DNA of 64,000 bases. Source: Kuafuiihalomonas sp964473255. GTDB taxonomy: Bacteria > Myxococcota > Kuafuiibacteriia > Kuafuiibacteriales > Kuafuiibacteriaceae. The notes below the pieces were generated by a model. The model was not told the DNA's origin and ran no database searches. It saw only the letters and a list, made by a program, of their open reading frames with translations. Positions 1 to 9,441 of this stretch are shown piece by piece; position 1 is the stretch's first letter, and each line of letters begins with the position of its first letter. The DNA is taken from positions 1-64,000 of the forward strand of contig CAYYOT010000002.1 in assembly GCA_964473255.1 (NCBI GenBank), given 5' to 3'. Position numbers and translations under genes: made by a program.

Positions 1-1
1 C

Positions 2-502
<501 letters not shown>

Positions 503-556
503 GTCCCTGACTCACAGTCGGCTCGGCTCGGCGCTCCCTCGCGCCGAACCCATCGG

Positions 557-598
557 AGCCCCGGTCGGACCTCGTGTCTGCCGGGGCTTCGTCGTTTT
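557..598 (+). terminator. Rho-independent terminator of groEL
   Basis: The arms AGCCCCGG (557-564) and CCGGGGCT (581-588) form a perfect 8 bp GC stem, followed by TCGTCGTTTT. It lies just after groEL. Because it would fall inside a longer version of the next gene starting at 574, it also argues for the downstream start of that gene at 628. Confidence 0.75.
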
Positions 599-627
599 GG
601 GATGCGGTTCGGGTTCGACCGGCCGCC

Positions 628-1044
628 ATGACCAAGCCCGCACCGACTGCCGAAGCAACCTTACATGACGAGCACGAGGCTCAGCTCGGTCTGGTCTCCG
701 AGCTCGAGGACGCGCTCGACAGCGGTGCCGACGATGCTGCCGTCCAAGAACTGGTGGGGCGCTTCGTCGCGACGACGAAGATTCACTTCATGTCGGAGCA
801 GCTCGTCATGCGTCAGCACGGCTATCCGCAGTATGGCGCCCACACTCATGAGCACGATCGTCTCTTGGAAGAACTGCAGAAATTCGAAAAAGGCTTCACC
901 GGCTCCCAAACGCTCGAGGGGCGGCGGGCCCTGGTTGGTGGCCTGCGCGAATGGCTCGTGCGGCACATCGGAGTCATGGATCGGCGTTTCGAAGCCTACG
1001 TGGCCGAGGGTACCGCCGACGGTGGCCGGAAGACGCAAGAATAG
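628..1044 (+). CDS. Hemerythrin-family O2-binding protein
   Basis: This is a 138-residue cytoplasmic four-helix-bundle protein expected to bind a non-haem di-iron centre that reversibly binds O2. All ligand motifs can be seen: an early His in HDEHE, HFMSEQ (His and Glu of helix 2), the GYPQYGAHTHEHD segment (His-x3-His of helix 3) and RHIGVMD (His and Asp of helix 4). The length matches single-domain bacteriohemerythrins. ATG at 628 is preferred over an upstream start at 574 because the latter lies inside the groEL terminator. There is no fused signalling domain, so oxygen sensing, storage or detoxification are all possible. It stands alone between groEL and the RND operon. Confidence 0.9.
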   Translation: MTKPAPTAEATLHDEHEAQLGLVSELEDALDSGADDAAVQELVGRFVATTKIHFMSEQLVMRQHGYPQYGAHTHEHDRLLEELQKFEKGFTGSQTLEGRRALVGGLREWLVRHIGVMDRRFEAYVAEGTADGGRKTQE

Positions 1045-1112
1045 ATTTCGCATCGCATTCGCAAGTGCGCAGCCGCTCCACGAGAGGTTAGACTTCGACC
1101 CTCGCTTGATGG

Positions 1113-1127
1113 CACAGGGCCCCTGTG
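1113..1127. promoter_or_regulatory. Palindrome over the start codon of the efflux operon
   Basis: CACAGGG-C-CCCTGTG is a perfect 7+7 inverted repeat around one central base, and its right arm ends in the GTG start codon of the outer-membrane efflux gene. It could be an operator for a metal-responsive repressor or a structure limiting translation. No known operator consensus was matched. Confidence 0.3.
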
Positions 1128-2327
1128 ACATTTTGGCTGGTCCTGTTCGGGCTTTCCAGCCCGTCTCAACCCGTAACGATGACTTTCGAAGAGGCGCTCG
1201 CGGCGTCGATAGTCGCCCCCGAAGTCGAAGCGGTCCGCGCGACGTTCCGCGAGAGAGTCGAGCGCGATGATGGTATCGGTGGCCTCACGTCGGATCCCAA
1301 GATCGAAGTCGTGCCGGGCTACCGTTTTGGAACCCCCACGAGCAACGACGGATTCGACGGGGCCTTCGGAGTCAGCCAAAGCTTCAATCTTTCGGGTTAC
1401 GGGAGCGCCCGTCAGCGGGCCGCGACCGAGGAACGAGACCTGTTGGGGATCGAGACTCGGTTGGCCGAGCTGTACGCCCAAGCGGCAGCCGGTCGAGCCT
1501 GGCTCTCTGCGCGAGCCCGCACGATCGAGCTCGAGCTTCATCATGACCTCGTCCGGGAGGCCGACGACGTGCTTCGCATCGCGCTTCGCCGTTCGGAGCT
1601 GGGTATGGGCGGCAAGATCGAACTCGCCCAAGCGCGAGCATTCGCCGCTCGAACCAAGCTGCAGCAGCTGGATGCCGAAGGTCGAGCCTTCGACGCGGAG
1701 CTCGACCTGGCCGCGGCGGTTGGCGCCGAGACCGGCCCGGTCGTTGCTCGGGGCGACGAACCCGACTTCTTGGAGCCGGACATCGACGAGGTCTTCATGG
1801 GAGCCGCAGCCTCGCCCGAGCGAGCCCGGGCGGAACGGCGTTTGGCAGCGGCGCGAGCCCGGGAGAAGGAGGCCGCCAAACAGGGCGGCTTCGAGCTTCA
1901 GAGTGGAGCTTTTCTAGCGACCGAGCCGCCCGGCGACCTCATCCCGTTCGCCGTCCTCGGTCTTCGGGTCCCGGCCTTCGACGGGAACCGTCGTGCCGCG
2001 GCGCAGTCGGCTGGTCTGAGGGCCGAGGCCGCGGTCGAGGTCGACGCCGCCAGCCGCACCGCGAGGAGACGGAGAGCGGAGATGGCGCACGAACTGACGC
2101 ATGCGCGAGCGGTCGAGCAGCTCCATCGCGATGAGCTTCTTCCTGCTCTCCGGGCTGAATCATCGGCGATCGCGAAGCAGTTCGAGCTGGGAGATGCTCC
2201 CTTGCGTCTGGTGCTGTTGGCGCGACTCCGGCTGCTCGAGGGAGAGATCGCCCTCGTTCGAGCTCACGAGCGCTACAAGGTGGCGACGTTCGACGTCGTG
2301 CTGCTGCAACGTGCCGAGGAACCATGA
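1125..2327 (+). CDS. Outer-membrane efflux channel (TolC/CzcC-like)
   Basis: This 400-residue protein is the outer-membrane channel component of a tripartite RND exporter. It shows a short hydrophobic leader (MTFWLVLFGLSS), a long alanine/arginine/glutamate-rich helical region as in the OEP family, and the FGVSQSFNLSGYGSAR segment resembling the conserved early beta-strand of CzcC/CusC proteins. GTG at 1125 is the only reasonable start because an in-frame stop lies at 1107. The stop overlaps the start of the adaptor gene in ATGA, so the two are translationally coupled. The HME-type pump downstream makes a heavy-metal cation the likely substrate; which metal cannot be read from the sequence. 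Confidence 0.85.
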   Translation: MTFWLVLFGLSSPSQPVTMTFEEALAASIVAPEVEAVRATFRERVERDDGIGGLTSDPKIEVVPGYRFGTPTSNDGFDGAFGVSQSFNLSGYGSARQRAATEERDLLGIETRLAELYAQAAAGRAWLSARARTIELELHHDLVREADDVLRIALRRSELGMGGKIELAQARAFAARTKLQQLDAEGRAFDAELDLAAAVGAETGPVVARGDEPDFLEPDIDEVFMGAAASPERARAERRLAAARAREKEAAKQGGFELQSGAFLATEPPGDLIPFAVLGLRVPAFDGNRRAAAQSAGLRAEAAVEVDAASRTARRRRAEMAHELTHARAVEQLHRDELLPALRAESSAIAKQFELGDAPLRLVLLARLRLLEGEIALVRAHERYKVATFDVVLLQRAEEP

Positions 2328-3376
2328 CGTACGTTCGCGTGCTCCTCCTTGGAGCCCTCAGCGTCGGATGTACGGAGACGACGGCCCCGGAACCCGAGCC
2401 ATATCCCGATGAGCTCACGGGATGGGCCCCGGTTCGGCCCAGCCCCGGGCTGCCCCTTTTCGAGGCCCCTGCCCGAATGGTTGGGACGGGCACTGCAGCC
2501 GCGTCGGTCTCCATGCTGGCCGAAGGAATCGTGGCCGGCCTGTTCGTCCGTCCCGGTGATTCGGTCGACCGCGGACGCCCATTGGTCGAGGTCGCCAGTC
2601 CAGCGCTGGCTCGGATGGCCGCCGAGATGGTCAGTCTGAAGAAGACGCTCTCGATCATGAGAACGCGGGTCGAACGTCGTCAGCGATTGGCCGAGGAACG
2701 AATCGGATCGCAAGATAGCCTGCAGAGTTTATTGGCGGAGTTGACCCGCGTCGAGAGCGATCTGATGGAGCTGAACGGTCAGCTCGCCGCGCACGGCGTC
2801 GGCACCGCCCAAGCGGAGAGACTCCGGCGGACCGGGCGGTGGGTTCTCACGAGTCCCATCGCAGGCACCGTGGTTGCCGTACAGGTCGAGCTGGGGCACG
2901 TCGTCCGACCGAGTACGGTTCCGCTCATCGAGATCCGAGGCCGCGGCCGGCCTCGGATCGAAGCCCGTATTCCCGTCCCCTCGACGTCGGGACTAGAACT
3001 CGACTTTCGGGCGTCAGATGGATCGTCTTGGGCCGTTCGTTCCGAACCGCTGGCTGTCGTACCCGACCCCGCGAGCGGTACGTTTCGGGCTTGGTTTCGG
3101 TTGGCCCGACCCGAGCAGGTGATGTCCGAGATGGTGGGCTTCCTGGCGGCTCAGGCCCGGGGAGCAAACGTCTTCGAGGTTCCCGCGCAGTCGATATTGC
3201 GGGATGGGTCGGACTTGGTCGTGTTTCGTCGAGACTCCGGCGGGACGCAGGACCGAGTGGTCGTCGAAATCTTGCAGCGGAACGACCGCAGCGCCGTCGT
3301 TCGGGCCGACCTTCGGTCCGGGGACGAGGTCGCGCTCGACCCGGTCCTGCTCTCGGACGACGGAAAGGCGCCCTGA
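2324..3376 (+). CDS. RND efflux periplasmic adaptor lipoprotein (MFP/HlyD family)
   Basis: This 350-residue protein is the membrane-fusion subunit linking the inner-membrane pump to the outer-membrane channel. A lipobox (LSVGC, Cys16) predicts anchoring in the inner membrane. The lipoyl-like barrel halves are visible as AEGIVAGLFVRPGDSVDRG and LTSPIAGTVVAVQVELGHVV, flanking a central helical hairpin (about residues 100-165). The C-terminal part carries the beta-barrel and membrane-proximal strands. It overlaps the channel gene by 4 bases and is followed after 1 base by the pump gene. No extra metal-binding His/Met-rich domain was noticed, so metal specificity cannot be inferred from it. Confidence 0.88.
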   Translation: MTYVRVLLLGALSVGCTETTAPEPEPYPDELTGWAPVRPSPGLPLFEAPARMVGTGTAAASVSMLAEGIVAGLFVRPGDSVDRGRPLVEVASPALARMAAEMVSLKKTLSIMRTRVERRQRLAEERIGSQDSLQSLLAELTRVESDLMELNGQLAAHGVGTAQAERLRRTGRWVLTSPIAGTVVAVQVELGHVVRPSTVPLIEIRGRGRPRIEARIPVPSTSGLELDFRASDGSSWAVRSEPLAVVPDPASGTFRAWFRLARPEQVMSEMVGFLAAQARGANVFEVPAQSILRDGSDLVVFRRDSGGTQDRVVVEILQRNDRSAVVRADLRSGDEVALDPVLLSDDGKAP

Positions 3377-3377
3377 C

Positions 3378-6300
3378 TTGCTCGGTCGTTTGGTCGACTT
3401 CTGCACGACGCGACCCAAGACGACGCTCGGAGCGGTCGCGGTCGCCTTCGTTGCCGCGTTGGCCACCGCCCAGAACCTTGAGCTCGATGCGCTGCCCGAC
3501 GTGACCGGGAAGCAGGTGGTGGTTTTGACCTCGGCCCCCGGCCTGAGCCCGGTCGAGGTGGAGCAGCAAGTGACAACCGTGATCGAGATGGCGACGGGCT
3601 CTCTGCCGGGCGTCGTCGAGCAGCGCAGCCTCTCTCGTTACGGCATCTCTTCGGTTACGCTGATCTTCGACGAGAGTACGGACTTGTCGGAGGCCCGACA
3701 GTACGTGCAGGAGAAGCTGCCGACGCTCGTCGAGTCGTTGCCCTCCGGCGTCTCGATCCCCGAGATCGGGCCGCTGTCGGGGGGCCTAGGCGAGATATTC
3801 CAGTTCACGGTGAGTTCCCCGACCCGAGATTTGGCGGAGCTCTTGGAGATCGTGCGCTACGACCTCGGCCCCGTCCTGCGCTCGATTCCGGGCGTGGTCG
3901 AGCTCAACCCTTGGGGCGGCAAGGAGCGAACTCTCGACGTCATCGTCGATCCCATTCGGATGTCCCGCTATGCGCTCACGCTGAAGGATGTCGAAGAAGC
4001 GGTGTCGGCGTCGGTCAAGATTCAAGCGGGAGCCTCCATCGACACCGACGGCGACGGGCAGGCCTATCTACGAGGTATCGTACGTCCGCTCGAGCCTCGG
4101 GACCTCGCCCAGCTCACGATCCGTCCGAAGCGGGATGACTCGATGCCGATCCGATTGGCGGATGTCGCCCGTGTGGCCCGCGGTCACCGCTTGCGTCTGG
4201 GGGCCGCCACCCGCGACGGCGAAGGCGAGACGGTCTACGTCATGCTGCAGATGCTTCGGGGGGCCAATGCGCTCGAGATCGCCGGGCGCATCCACGATGC
4301 TCTGCAGACCGCGAAGAGCCTGTTGCCACGGGACGTACATCTCGAGGTGACCTACGACCGCAGCGATCTGGTCTGGGCAACGATCGCAACCGTCACTCAG
4401 AACCTGACCGAGGGTGGGGTGCTCGTCATCGTAGTCCTGTTCGCGTTCTTGGGCAGCCTGCGTGCCGGGTTGGTGGTGGCGCTCGTCATTCCCCTGTCCA
4501 TGCTCGGGGCGCTGGCTTCGATGGTCCTCTTGGGCATCCCGGGAAATCTCATGAGCCTGGGCGCCATCGATTTCGGGCTGCTCGTCGACGGAGCCGTCGT
4601 GAAGGTCGAAGGCTACTTTCACGGCGGCGCGTCGGGCCTCGCGTGGTCGGAACGCGTACGCCGATGCTCCAGGTCGGTGGCGGCTCCGGTGGCTGTCGCG
4701 GTCCTTATCATCATACTCGTGTATCTTCCCTTGCTGCTCTTGCGGGGGGTCGATGGGGCGCTCTTTCGTCCCATGGCGGCTACGGTCGTTCTGGCCTTGT
4801 TCACGTCTTTGATCCTGGCGCTGACCTACGTACCGGCCGCCTCCGCCCTATTTCTGCGGCCGAAAGACATACCGGAGAAGGAGCCATGGATCCCCCGCTG
4901 GTTTCGGCGCATTTACGAGCCCAGCCTCGAGGCCTGTTTGAGAAGGCCTGCGTTGGTCGGGATTGGAGCGGCGGTCCTTCTCGCGGTCGGAGTGGCGCTC
5001 CTCATGCGGCTCGAGCGGTCGTTCGTTCCCCAGCTCGATGAAGGCGATCTGGTCATTCAGACGCTCCGGCGTTCGGACTCGTCGATCGAAGGATCGATCC
5101 GTGGCGCGACCCGACTCGAGCAGGCCATCCTGCCCATTCCCGAAGTCCGCCACGTTGCGTCCCGGATCGGCAGCCCCACCGTTGCCACCGACATCATGGG
5201 CTTGGAGCAGGCCGACGTGTTCGTGGACTTGGCCCCGAAGTCCGAGTGGCGCCCAGGACTGACCAAGGAGCGCCTTCGAGAGATGATCGGGGAGCGGCTT
5301 GCGGCCTTGGATCCCCGAGGAGACCCGGCCTTCACGCAGCCGATTCAGATGCGCTTCAACGAGTTGATCGGAGGCGACACCGCCGATGTTTCGGTTAGCG
5401 TCTTTGGTCCGGACCTGCTCGAGCTGCGCAGGCTTGCCGAATCCGTCCGGAGTCTCGCGGCCAGCGTGACCGGCGCGGACGACGTGCGCATTTCGGCTCC
5501 GCCGGAGGTTCTGAGCATCGACGTGTATCCTCACCCGCTCCTTGCGGGCCAGGCCGGACTGACGGCGGATGACGTGCTGCGGACAGTGCAAGCCGTGGAG
5601 GTGGGTATCGAGGTGGCCCGGGTGTACGACGGTCGCGTTCCCGTCCCCGTGCGGATCAAGCAAGGGTCCGAGGTCTCGAGCGCGACCATCCGGCAGACGC
5701 CGATCCTCACGGGGGAAGGTGAGCTCGTACCGCTGAGCTCGGTAGCTCGCGTGGAAGAGCAGGCGACACCCAGCCTGGTCGCGCACGAGTCGTCGAGCCG
5801 CCGCATCGTCGTGGGCTTCAATGTGCGAGGTCGAGGGCTCGGGTCGGTAGTCGCTGAAGTTCGAGAGCTCGTCACTTCGAGAGTCGACCTTCCCGAGGGC
5901 TACCGGCTCGAATGGGGAGGCCAGTATCAGTCGCTTCAGGACGCGCAACAGAGACTTCTGCGGGTGGGACCGCTGGCGCTCGTGCTGATCGCCGCTCTTC
6001 TATTGGGATTGTTCGGTAGCATTCGACCGGCCCTGTTCGTGCTCACGAACATCCCCATCGCCGCCGTTGGCGGACTGATCGCGCTCTCGCTGCGCGGCCT
6101 ACCGCTGTCGATCTCCGCGGCAGTCGGCTTCATTGCCTTGAGCGGGATTGCGGTCTTGAACGGTGTCGTCCTCTTCGCCCGCATTCTGGAGCTGGAGGGC
6201 TCTCACGATCCCGTCGAAATCGCTCGGACGGCGGCTCAAAGCCGCATGCGGCCGGTACTGATGACGGCGCTGGTCGGGAGTATCGGCTTCTTACCGATGG

Positions 6301-6446
6301 CGTTGAACCGTGGCGTCGGCGCCGAAGTCCAGCGACCGGTGGCTACGGTCGTCATCGGGGGCCTGGTCACCGCGACCCTGCTCACCCTGCTCATCCTGCC
6401 CACCCTCTACGCCGCCATCGAGACCCGGCGAAAGCGGCCTGACTAG
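3378..6446 (+). CDS. Heavy-metal RND efflux pump, inner-membrane subunit (CzcA/CusA family)
   Basis: This 1022-residue pump uses the proton gradient to drive substrate out through the trimeric RND assembly. The HME-class signature in TM4, GAIDFGLLVDGAVVKVE (about residues 394-410), has the D...D...E acidic triad that separates metal-ion exporters from drug exporters of the HAE class. Twelve membrane segments in two blocks and two large periplasmic loops are apparent. The TTG at 3378, one base after the adaptor stop, gives the expected family length and a normal N-terminus (LLGRLVDFC). The open frame reaches back to 3204, but that upstream part lies inside the adaptor gene. The 3' end overlaps a small opposing gene by four bases. 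The choice among Zn/Co/Cd or Cu/Ag is unresolved. Confidence 0.92.
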   Translation: MLGRLVDFCTTRPKTTLGAVAVAFVAALATAQNLELDALPDVTGKQVVVLTSAPGLSPVEVEQQVTTVIEMATGSLPGVVEQRSLSRYGISSVTLIFDESTDLSEARQYVQEKLPTLVESLPSGVSIPEIGPLSGGLGEIFQFTVSSPTRDLAELLEIVRYDLGPVLRSIPGVVELNPWGGKERTLDVIVDPIRMSRYALTLKDVEEAVSASVKIQAGASIDTDGDGQAYLRGIVRPLEPRDLAQLTIRPKRDDSMPIRLADVARVARGHRLRLGAATRDGEGETVYVMLQMLRGANALEIAGRIHDALQTAKSLLPRDVHLEVTYDRSDLVWATIATVTQNLTEGGVLVIVVLFAFLGSLRAGLVVALVIPLSMLGALASMVLLGIPGNLMSLGAIDFGLLVDGAVVKVEGYFHGGASGLAWSERVRRCSRSVAAPVAVAVLIIILVYLPLLLLRGVDGALFRPMAATVVLALFTSLILALTYVPAASALFLRPKDIPEKEPWIPRWFRRIYEPSLEACLRRPALVGIGAAVLLAVGVALLMRLERSFVPQLDEGDLVIQTLRRSDSSIEGSIRGATRLEQAILPIPEVRHVASRIGSPTVATDIMGLEQADVFVDLAPKSEWRPGLTKERLREMIGERLAALDPRGDPAFTQPIQMRFNELIGGDTADVSVSVFGPDLLELRRLAESVRSLAASVTGADDVRISAPPEVLSIDVYPHPLLAGQAGLTADDVLRTVQAVEVGIEVARVYDGRVPVPVRIKQGSEVSSATIRQTPILTGEGELVPLSSVARVEEQATPSLVAHESSSRRIVVGFNVRGRGLGSVVAEVRELVTSRVDLPEGYRLEWGGQYQSLQDAQQRLLRVGPLALVLIAALLLGLFGSIRPALFVLTNIPIAAVGGLIALSLRGLPLSISAAVGFIALSGIAVLNGVVLFARILELEGSHDPVEIARTAAQSRMRPVLMTALVGSIGFLPMALNRGVGAEVQRPVATVVIGGLVTATLLTLLILPTLYAAIETRRKRPD

Positions 6447-6649
6447 GGTCGGATGTAGCCGGGGGGCTCGTCGCCTCGGCCGCCGCGCTTGCCGGAGGCC
6501 CACAACACGAAAACCGTGCCGAGAGCGAGCATCAGCCCGCCGACCACGGCGAGTTCGAATGACAGATAGGCCGGTGAGTTAATCGGGTAATCACCAATGA
6601 GGCCCAGGACCGCTCCGATGGCGGCCACGATGAGTCCGATGCGCAGCAT
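6443..6649 (-). CDS. Small two-helix membrane protein
   Basis: This predicted 68-residue protein has two hydrophobic segments (LIVAAIGAVLGLIG and ELAVVGGLMLALGTVFVLW) and a basic, glycine-rich tail. ATG at 6649 is chosen because it is preceded by a purine-rich GGAGGTGGAGG ribosome-binding sequence. Its 3' end overlaps the convergent pump gene by four bases. The family is not recognised and no function can be assigned; being a real gene rests mainly on the ribosome-binding site and its clean membrane topology. Confidence 0.55.
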   Translation of the reverse strand: MLRIGLIVAAIGAVLGLIGDYPINSPAYLSFELAVVGGLMLALGTVFVLWASGKRGGRGDEPPGYIRP

Positions 6650-6873
6650 GAGCGACCTCCACCTCCATTGTGAACGCAGGTTTTGTGCCAGCAATGCGCA
6701 TTCCCGGCTGCCGCCGGGGCGTTACCGGCGTCGGACGTGAGCGACATCCCTTCGGCGCGCAATCGGCCGAAAGACGCAAAATGATAGGTGTCGCATGACT
6801 GTCATTTCCCCGCTGCGTTCAAGCGACGGGCGGAACCGCAGCGCGACGCGTCAAAGGCGGCAAAGTCGTCGCG

Positions 6874-7590
6874 TCAGGCGGACGGTGAGCTGCGGCGCTG
6901 GGCCCGCCGCTGGTCGCGCTCTCGGGTGAGGTGCCGACGCACGACGAGAGGTGTGAGAGCAGCGACGAAGGCGATCGAGCTGATGGGCGGCAAGCCGCCC
7001 GGCCACTGGGACGGCACGAGCCAGCCCTCGAGGCCGAGGGCCATAAGGTGTCCGGCGACGAAGCCCAGCGCGACATACCCGAGGCGCTGGCTTCGCTTCC
7101 AGCGTCGGCCGCCGATGGCGCGAGCCATCATTGGCAGCGTGGTCACGGCGGGACCGAGCAAGAGGAAGAGGGCGGCGGTCCCCGTCGTGATGCCGAGCTC
7201 GCCTTGCAGGTCGAGTCGACCGTCCGCCAGGAAGTACTTCGCGAAGTACGCCGGCCTCATGAGGACGACCGACATGAAGGCGTGGATCGCGGCCAGGAAA
7301 AAGCCGACCAGACCGCAGAACTTGATGACGACCAGGCGGAGCTGCTTGTCGCTGTCGTACCAGCGAATCACCTTTCCGATCAGATACGAGCTGGCCAAGA
7401 ACAGGACCGCAGCCAGCGCGGTGGCCTTGTTCAAGATGAAGAGGGGGAAATGGGTCCAAGCGACATCGCCGGCGAAGTGATACCGGACGACGCTGTAGAC
7501 CGTTGACGCACCGAAGATGGCGACGAACCAACGGATCGTAGCCGGCTGCCACAACCGACTGGACGGCCGCCCGGACGCCTCGGCGCTCAT
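6874..7590 (-). CDS. Ferric-reductase-like multi-helix membrane protein
   Basis: This 238-residue integral membrane protein has about six hydrophobic helices. Spacing and residues recall the ferric reductase-like transmembrane domain (MsrQ/YedZ type), which holds b haem between helices: LAAIHAFMS and FVAGHLMAL carry candidate haem histidines. The usual third position, the His-Arg-Leu before helix five, reads QRLGY here, so the full haem set is not conserved. The C-terminus is Arg-rich and cytoplasmic. No partner with a flavin domain or MsrP is adjacent. Electron transfer across the membrane is the likely role, but family assignment is moderate. Confidence 0.6.
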   Translation of the reverse strand: MSAEASGRPSSRLWQPATIRWFVAIFGASTVYSVVRYHFAGDVAWTHFPLFILNKATALAAVLFLASSYLIGKVIRWYDSDKQLRLVVIKFCGLVGFFLAAIHAFMSVVLMRPAYFAKYFLADGRLDLQGELGITTGTAALFLLLGPAVTTLPMMARAIGGRRWKRSQRLGYVALGFVAGHLMALGLEGWLVPSQWPGGLPPISSIAFVAALTPLVVRRHLTRERDQRRAQRRSSPSA

Positions 7591-7680
7591 CGTGTCGCCC
7601 TACCACGAAAATGCCCCGCGGTTGCCGCTCATGGCCGTGACGGGGCTCAGCGGTTTGGTTGGCGTCAGGAAGACGACGGC

Positions 7681-8142
7681 TCATCCACGACACTGGTCCT
7701 GCAGGAAGTCTTCGTCGCTCTCCAGAATCTCCAGGGTGCCGGCGGTCAGTGTTCCCTGGCGCTCGATCGTGCTCGAGGCCTCGGCGACAAGTCGGCCGCA
7801 CGGGCCATCACACGTGCTCGTTATCGTCATTCGATCTTCCTCGAAGGTCACAACCCCGCGGATCGAAATCCGTTCACCGCTTTGGATCGCGCTGTCCTCC
7901 AGCAGAAGCCATTCTCCGTCCATACCCGAACCCACGGTGGACAGGCGGAGCAGGGAGACGACTTCGCCTTCCGACGTGAGCGTGAGCTGATCACCTTGGA
8001 CCGTGAAGTCGACCGTGCCGGGGATGACCGACGCCGTGCAGAAGACGGTGAGATCTTGAATCCCGCCCGACGATGCGACACCGCCGTCTGAACCGCAGGC
8101 GGTGAGCGTCAGAATTCCCAAGAGAAGGCCGCAGGATCGCAC
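7681..8142 (-). CDS. Small lipoprotein of unknown function
   Basis: This 153-residue protein has a signal peptide ending in the lipobox LTAC (Cys16) followed by a Gly/Ser linker, so it should be lipid-anchored in the periplasm or outer membrane. The body alternates short strand-like segments (DFTVQGDQLTL, ERISIRGVVTF, DRMTITSTC) and has several cysteines, which suggests a small disulphide-stabilised beta-sandwich. AAGGGAGG lies just upstream of the ATG. The family is not recognised and the neighbours do not suggest a role. Confidence 0.7.
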   Translation of the reverse strand: MRSCGLLLGILTLTACGSDGGVASSGGIQDLTVFCTASVIPGTVDFTVQGDQLTLTSEGEVVSLLRLSTVGSGMDGEWLLLEDSAIQSGERISIRGVVTFEEDRMTITSTCDGPCGRLVAEASSTIERQGTLTAGTLEILESDEDFLQDQCRG

Positions 8143-8253
8143 GGACCTCCCTTAAGCTTCAGGTTCATCCGTAGGCAACCCGCCCTGCCGATCAGCGAGC
8201 AGAGGGAGGCGCGTTCGGAACGCGTGGGGGGCACGAGAGCGAAGCCGACCGCG

Positions 8254-9441
8254 TCATGCGACCGCCTGACGAAGGTCTTCGACGCGGTCGGTCTTCTCCC
8301 AGGGGAGGTCGAGGTCTGTCCGGCCGACCTGTCCGTACGTGCTCAGACGACGGGGAAGGTGGTCTCCGGCGCCGAACACCGCACGAAGGCGCAGGTCGCG
8401 AATGATTGCACCCACCCGAAAGTCGAAGACGTCGCGCACTCGCGCCCGCAATACCTCGTCGGGGACTCGACCCATCCCGGCGGTATCCACTTGAACCGAA
8501 ACGGGCTGGGCTTTGCCGATCGAGTAGCTGAGTTGAATCTCACAGCGGTCGGCGAGTCCGCTCGCAACCACGTTCTTGGCGGCGTGTCGGGCGGCGTAGG
8601 CCCCGACCCGGTCGACGCGGGTCGGGTCTTTGCCGCTGAGCGCAGCTCCGCTGTGGCGAGCGAACTCGCCATAGCTGTCGACTCCATTTTTTCGACCGGT
8701 CAAACCGGCGTGCACCGCAGGTCCGCCTCCCAACAGTCGACCCTCGGGGTTTATGACGATCTCCGTGTCCGAGCCCAACGGCATGTCTCGCTCCTCGAAC
8801 ACCGGTTCGACGAGGGCATCGCGAAGGTCGCTGCGCAGCTTGCTTTCCGAGACGCTGCTCCGGTTCTGGCTGGCGAGGATGCTGATGCTGTGGATGGCGA
8901 TCGGCCGACGCGCTTGGAACGTGACACCCACTTGGAACTTGCCGTCGGGAGCGAGGTAGTCGAGGTCGGAATGGCGAAGGAGGTCGTAGCGGCGGGCCAG
9001 CCGGTGGGCCATGACGATGGGCAGCGGCATCAGCTCCGAGGTGTGCTTACAGGCGAATCCGAAAACGGTTACGTGGTCGCGCGAGAACACCGTGTCCAGG
9101 CTCTCGTCATCGAGTGCGGCTTCGTCGTATCGCGGAGGACCGGAATCGCCGACGCTGACGCTGGTCATCACCGTGCAGTCGCGAGCCGAGAATCGACCGA
9201 TCCGGTAGCCGTTCTGATCGATGATCGAGCGCGCGATGTACGGGATGTCGACCGTTGCCCGGGTCTGGGCCTTCACACTGATGAAGACCAAGCTGGTCGA
9301 AACCGCGCATTCGGCCACGGCGCGCGCCAGCGGATCTTGCACCAGGTACTCACCGATCAATCCGTCGCTGATCTGATCGCATAGTTTATCAGGGTGGCCG
9401 GAGGAAACGGACTCCGATGTGAATACGAACTCGGAATTCAT
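8254..9441 (-). CDS. metK: Divergent S-adenosylmethionine synthetase (MetK family)
   Basis: This 395-residue member of the methionine adenosyltransferase family makes S-adenosylmethionine from ATP and methionine in the canonical enzyme. Conserved parts include GHPDKLCDQISD near the N-terminus, PDGKFQV, GLTGRK, SGKDPTRVDR and a C-terminal GRTDLDLPWEKTD. Two usually invariant stretches are changed: the GDQG loop that gates the active site reads RDHV, and the Asp before GLTGRK (GDxGLTGRK) is His. The ATG overlaps the stop of the P-type ATPase in ATGA, so its translation is coupled to that gene, which is not the usual setting of metK. It may be a second, specialised copy or have altered activity. 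Confidence 0.85.
   Translation of the reverse strand: MNSEFVFTSESVSSGHPDKLCDQISDGLIGEYLVQDPLARAVAECAVSTSLVFISVKAQTRATVDIPYIARSIIDQNGYRIGRFSARDCTVMTSVSVGDSGPPRYDEAALDDESLDTVFSRDHVTVFGFACKHTSELMPLPIVMAHRLARRYDLLRHSDLDYLAPDGKFQVGVTFQARRPIAIHSISILASQNRSSVSESKLRSDLRDALVEPVFEERDMPLGSDTEIVINPEGRLLGGGPAVHAGLTGRKNGVDSYGEFARHSGAALSGKDPTRVDRVGAYAARHAAKNVVASGLADRCEIQLSYSIGKAQPVSVQVDTAGMGRVPDEVLRARVRDVFDFRVGAIIRDLRLRAVFGAGDHLPRRLSTYGQVGRTDLDLPWEKTDRVEDLRQAVA

Noticed and set aside
8224..9384. Plus-strand open frame of 386 codons opposite metK
   Set aside because: The minus strand encodes clear MetK motifs; the plus frame is a mirror of it with no features of its own.
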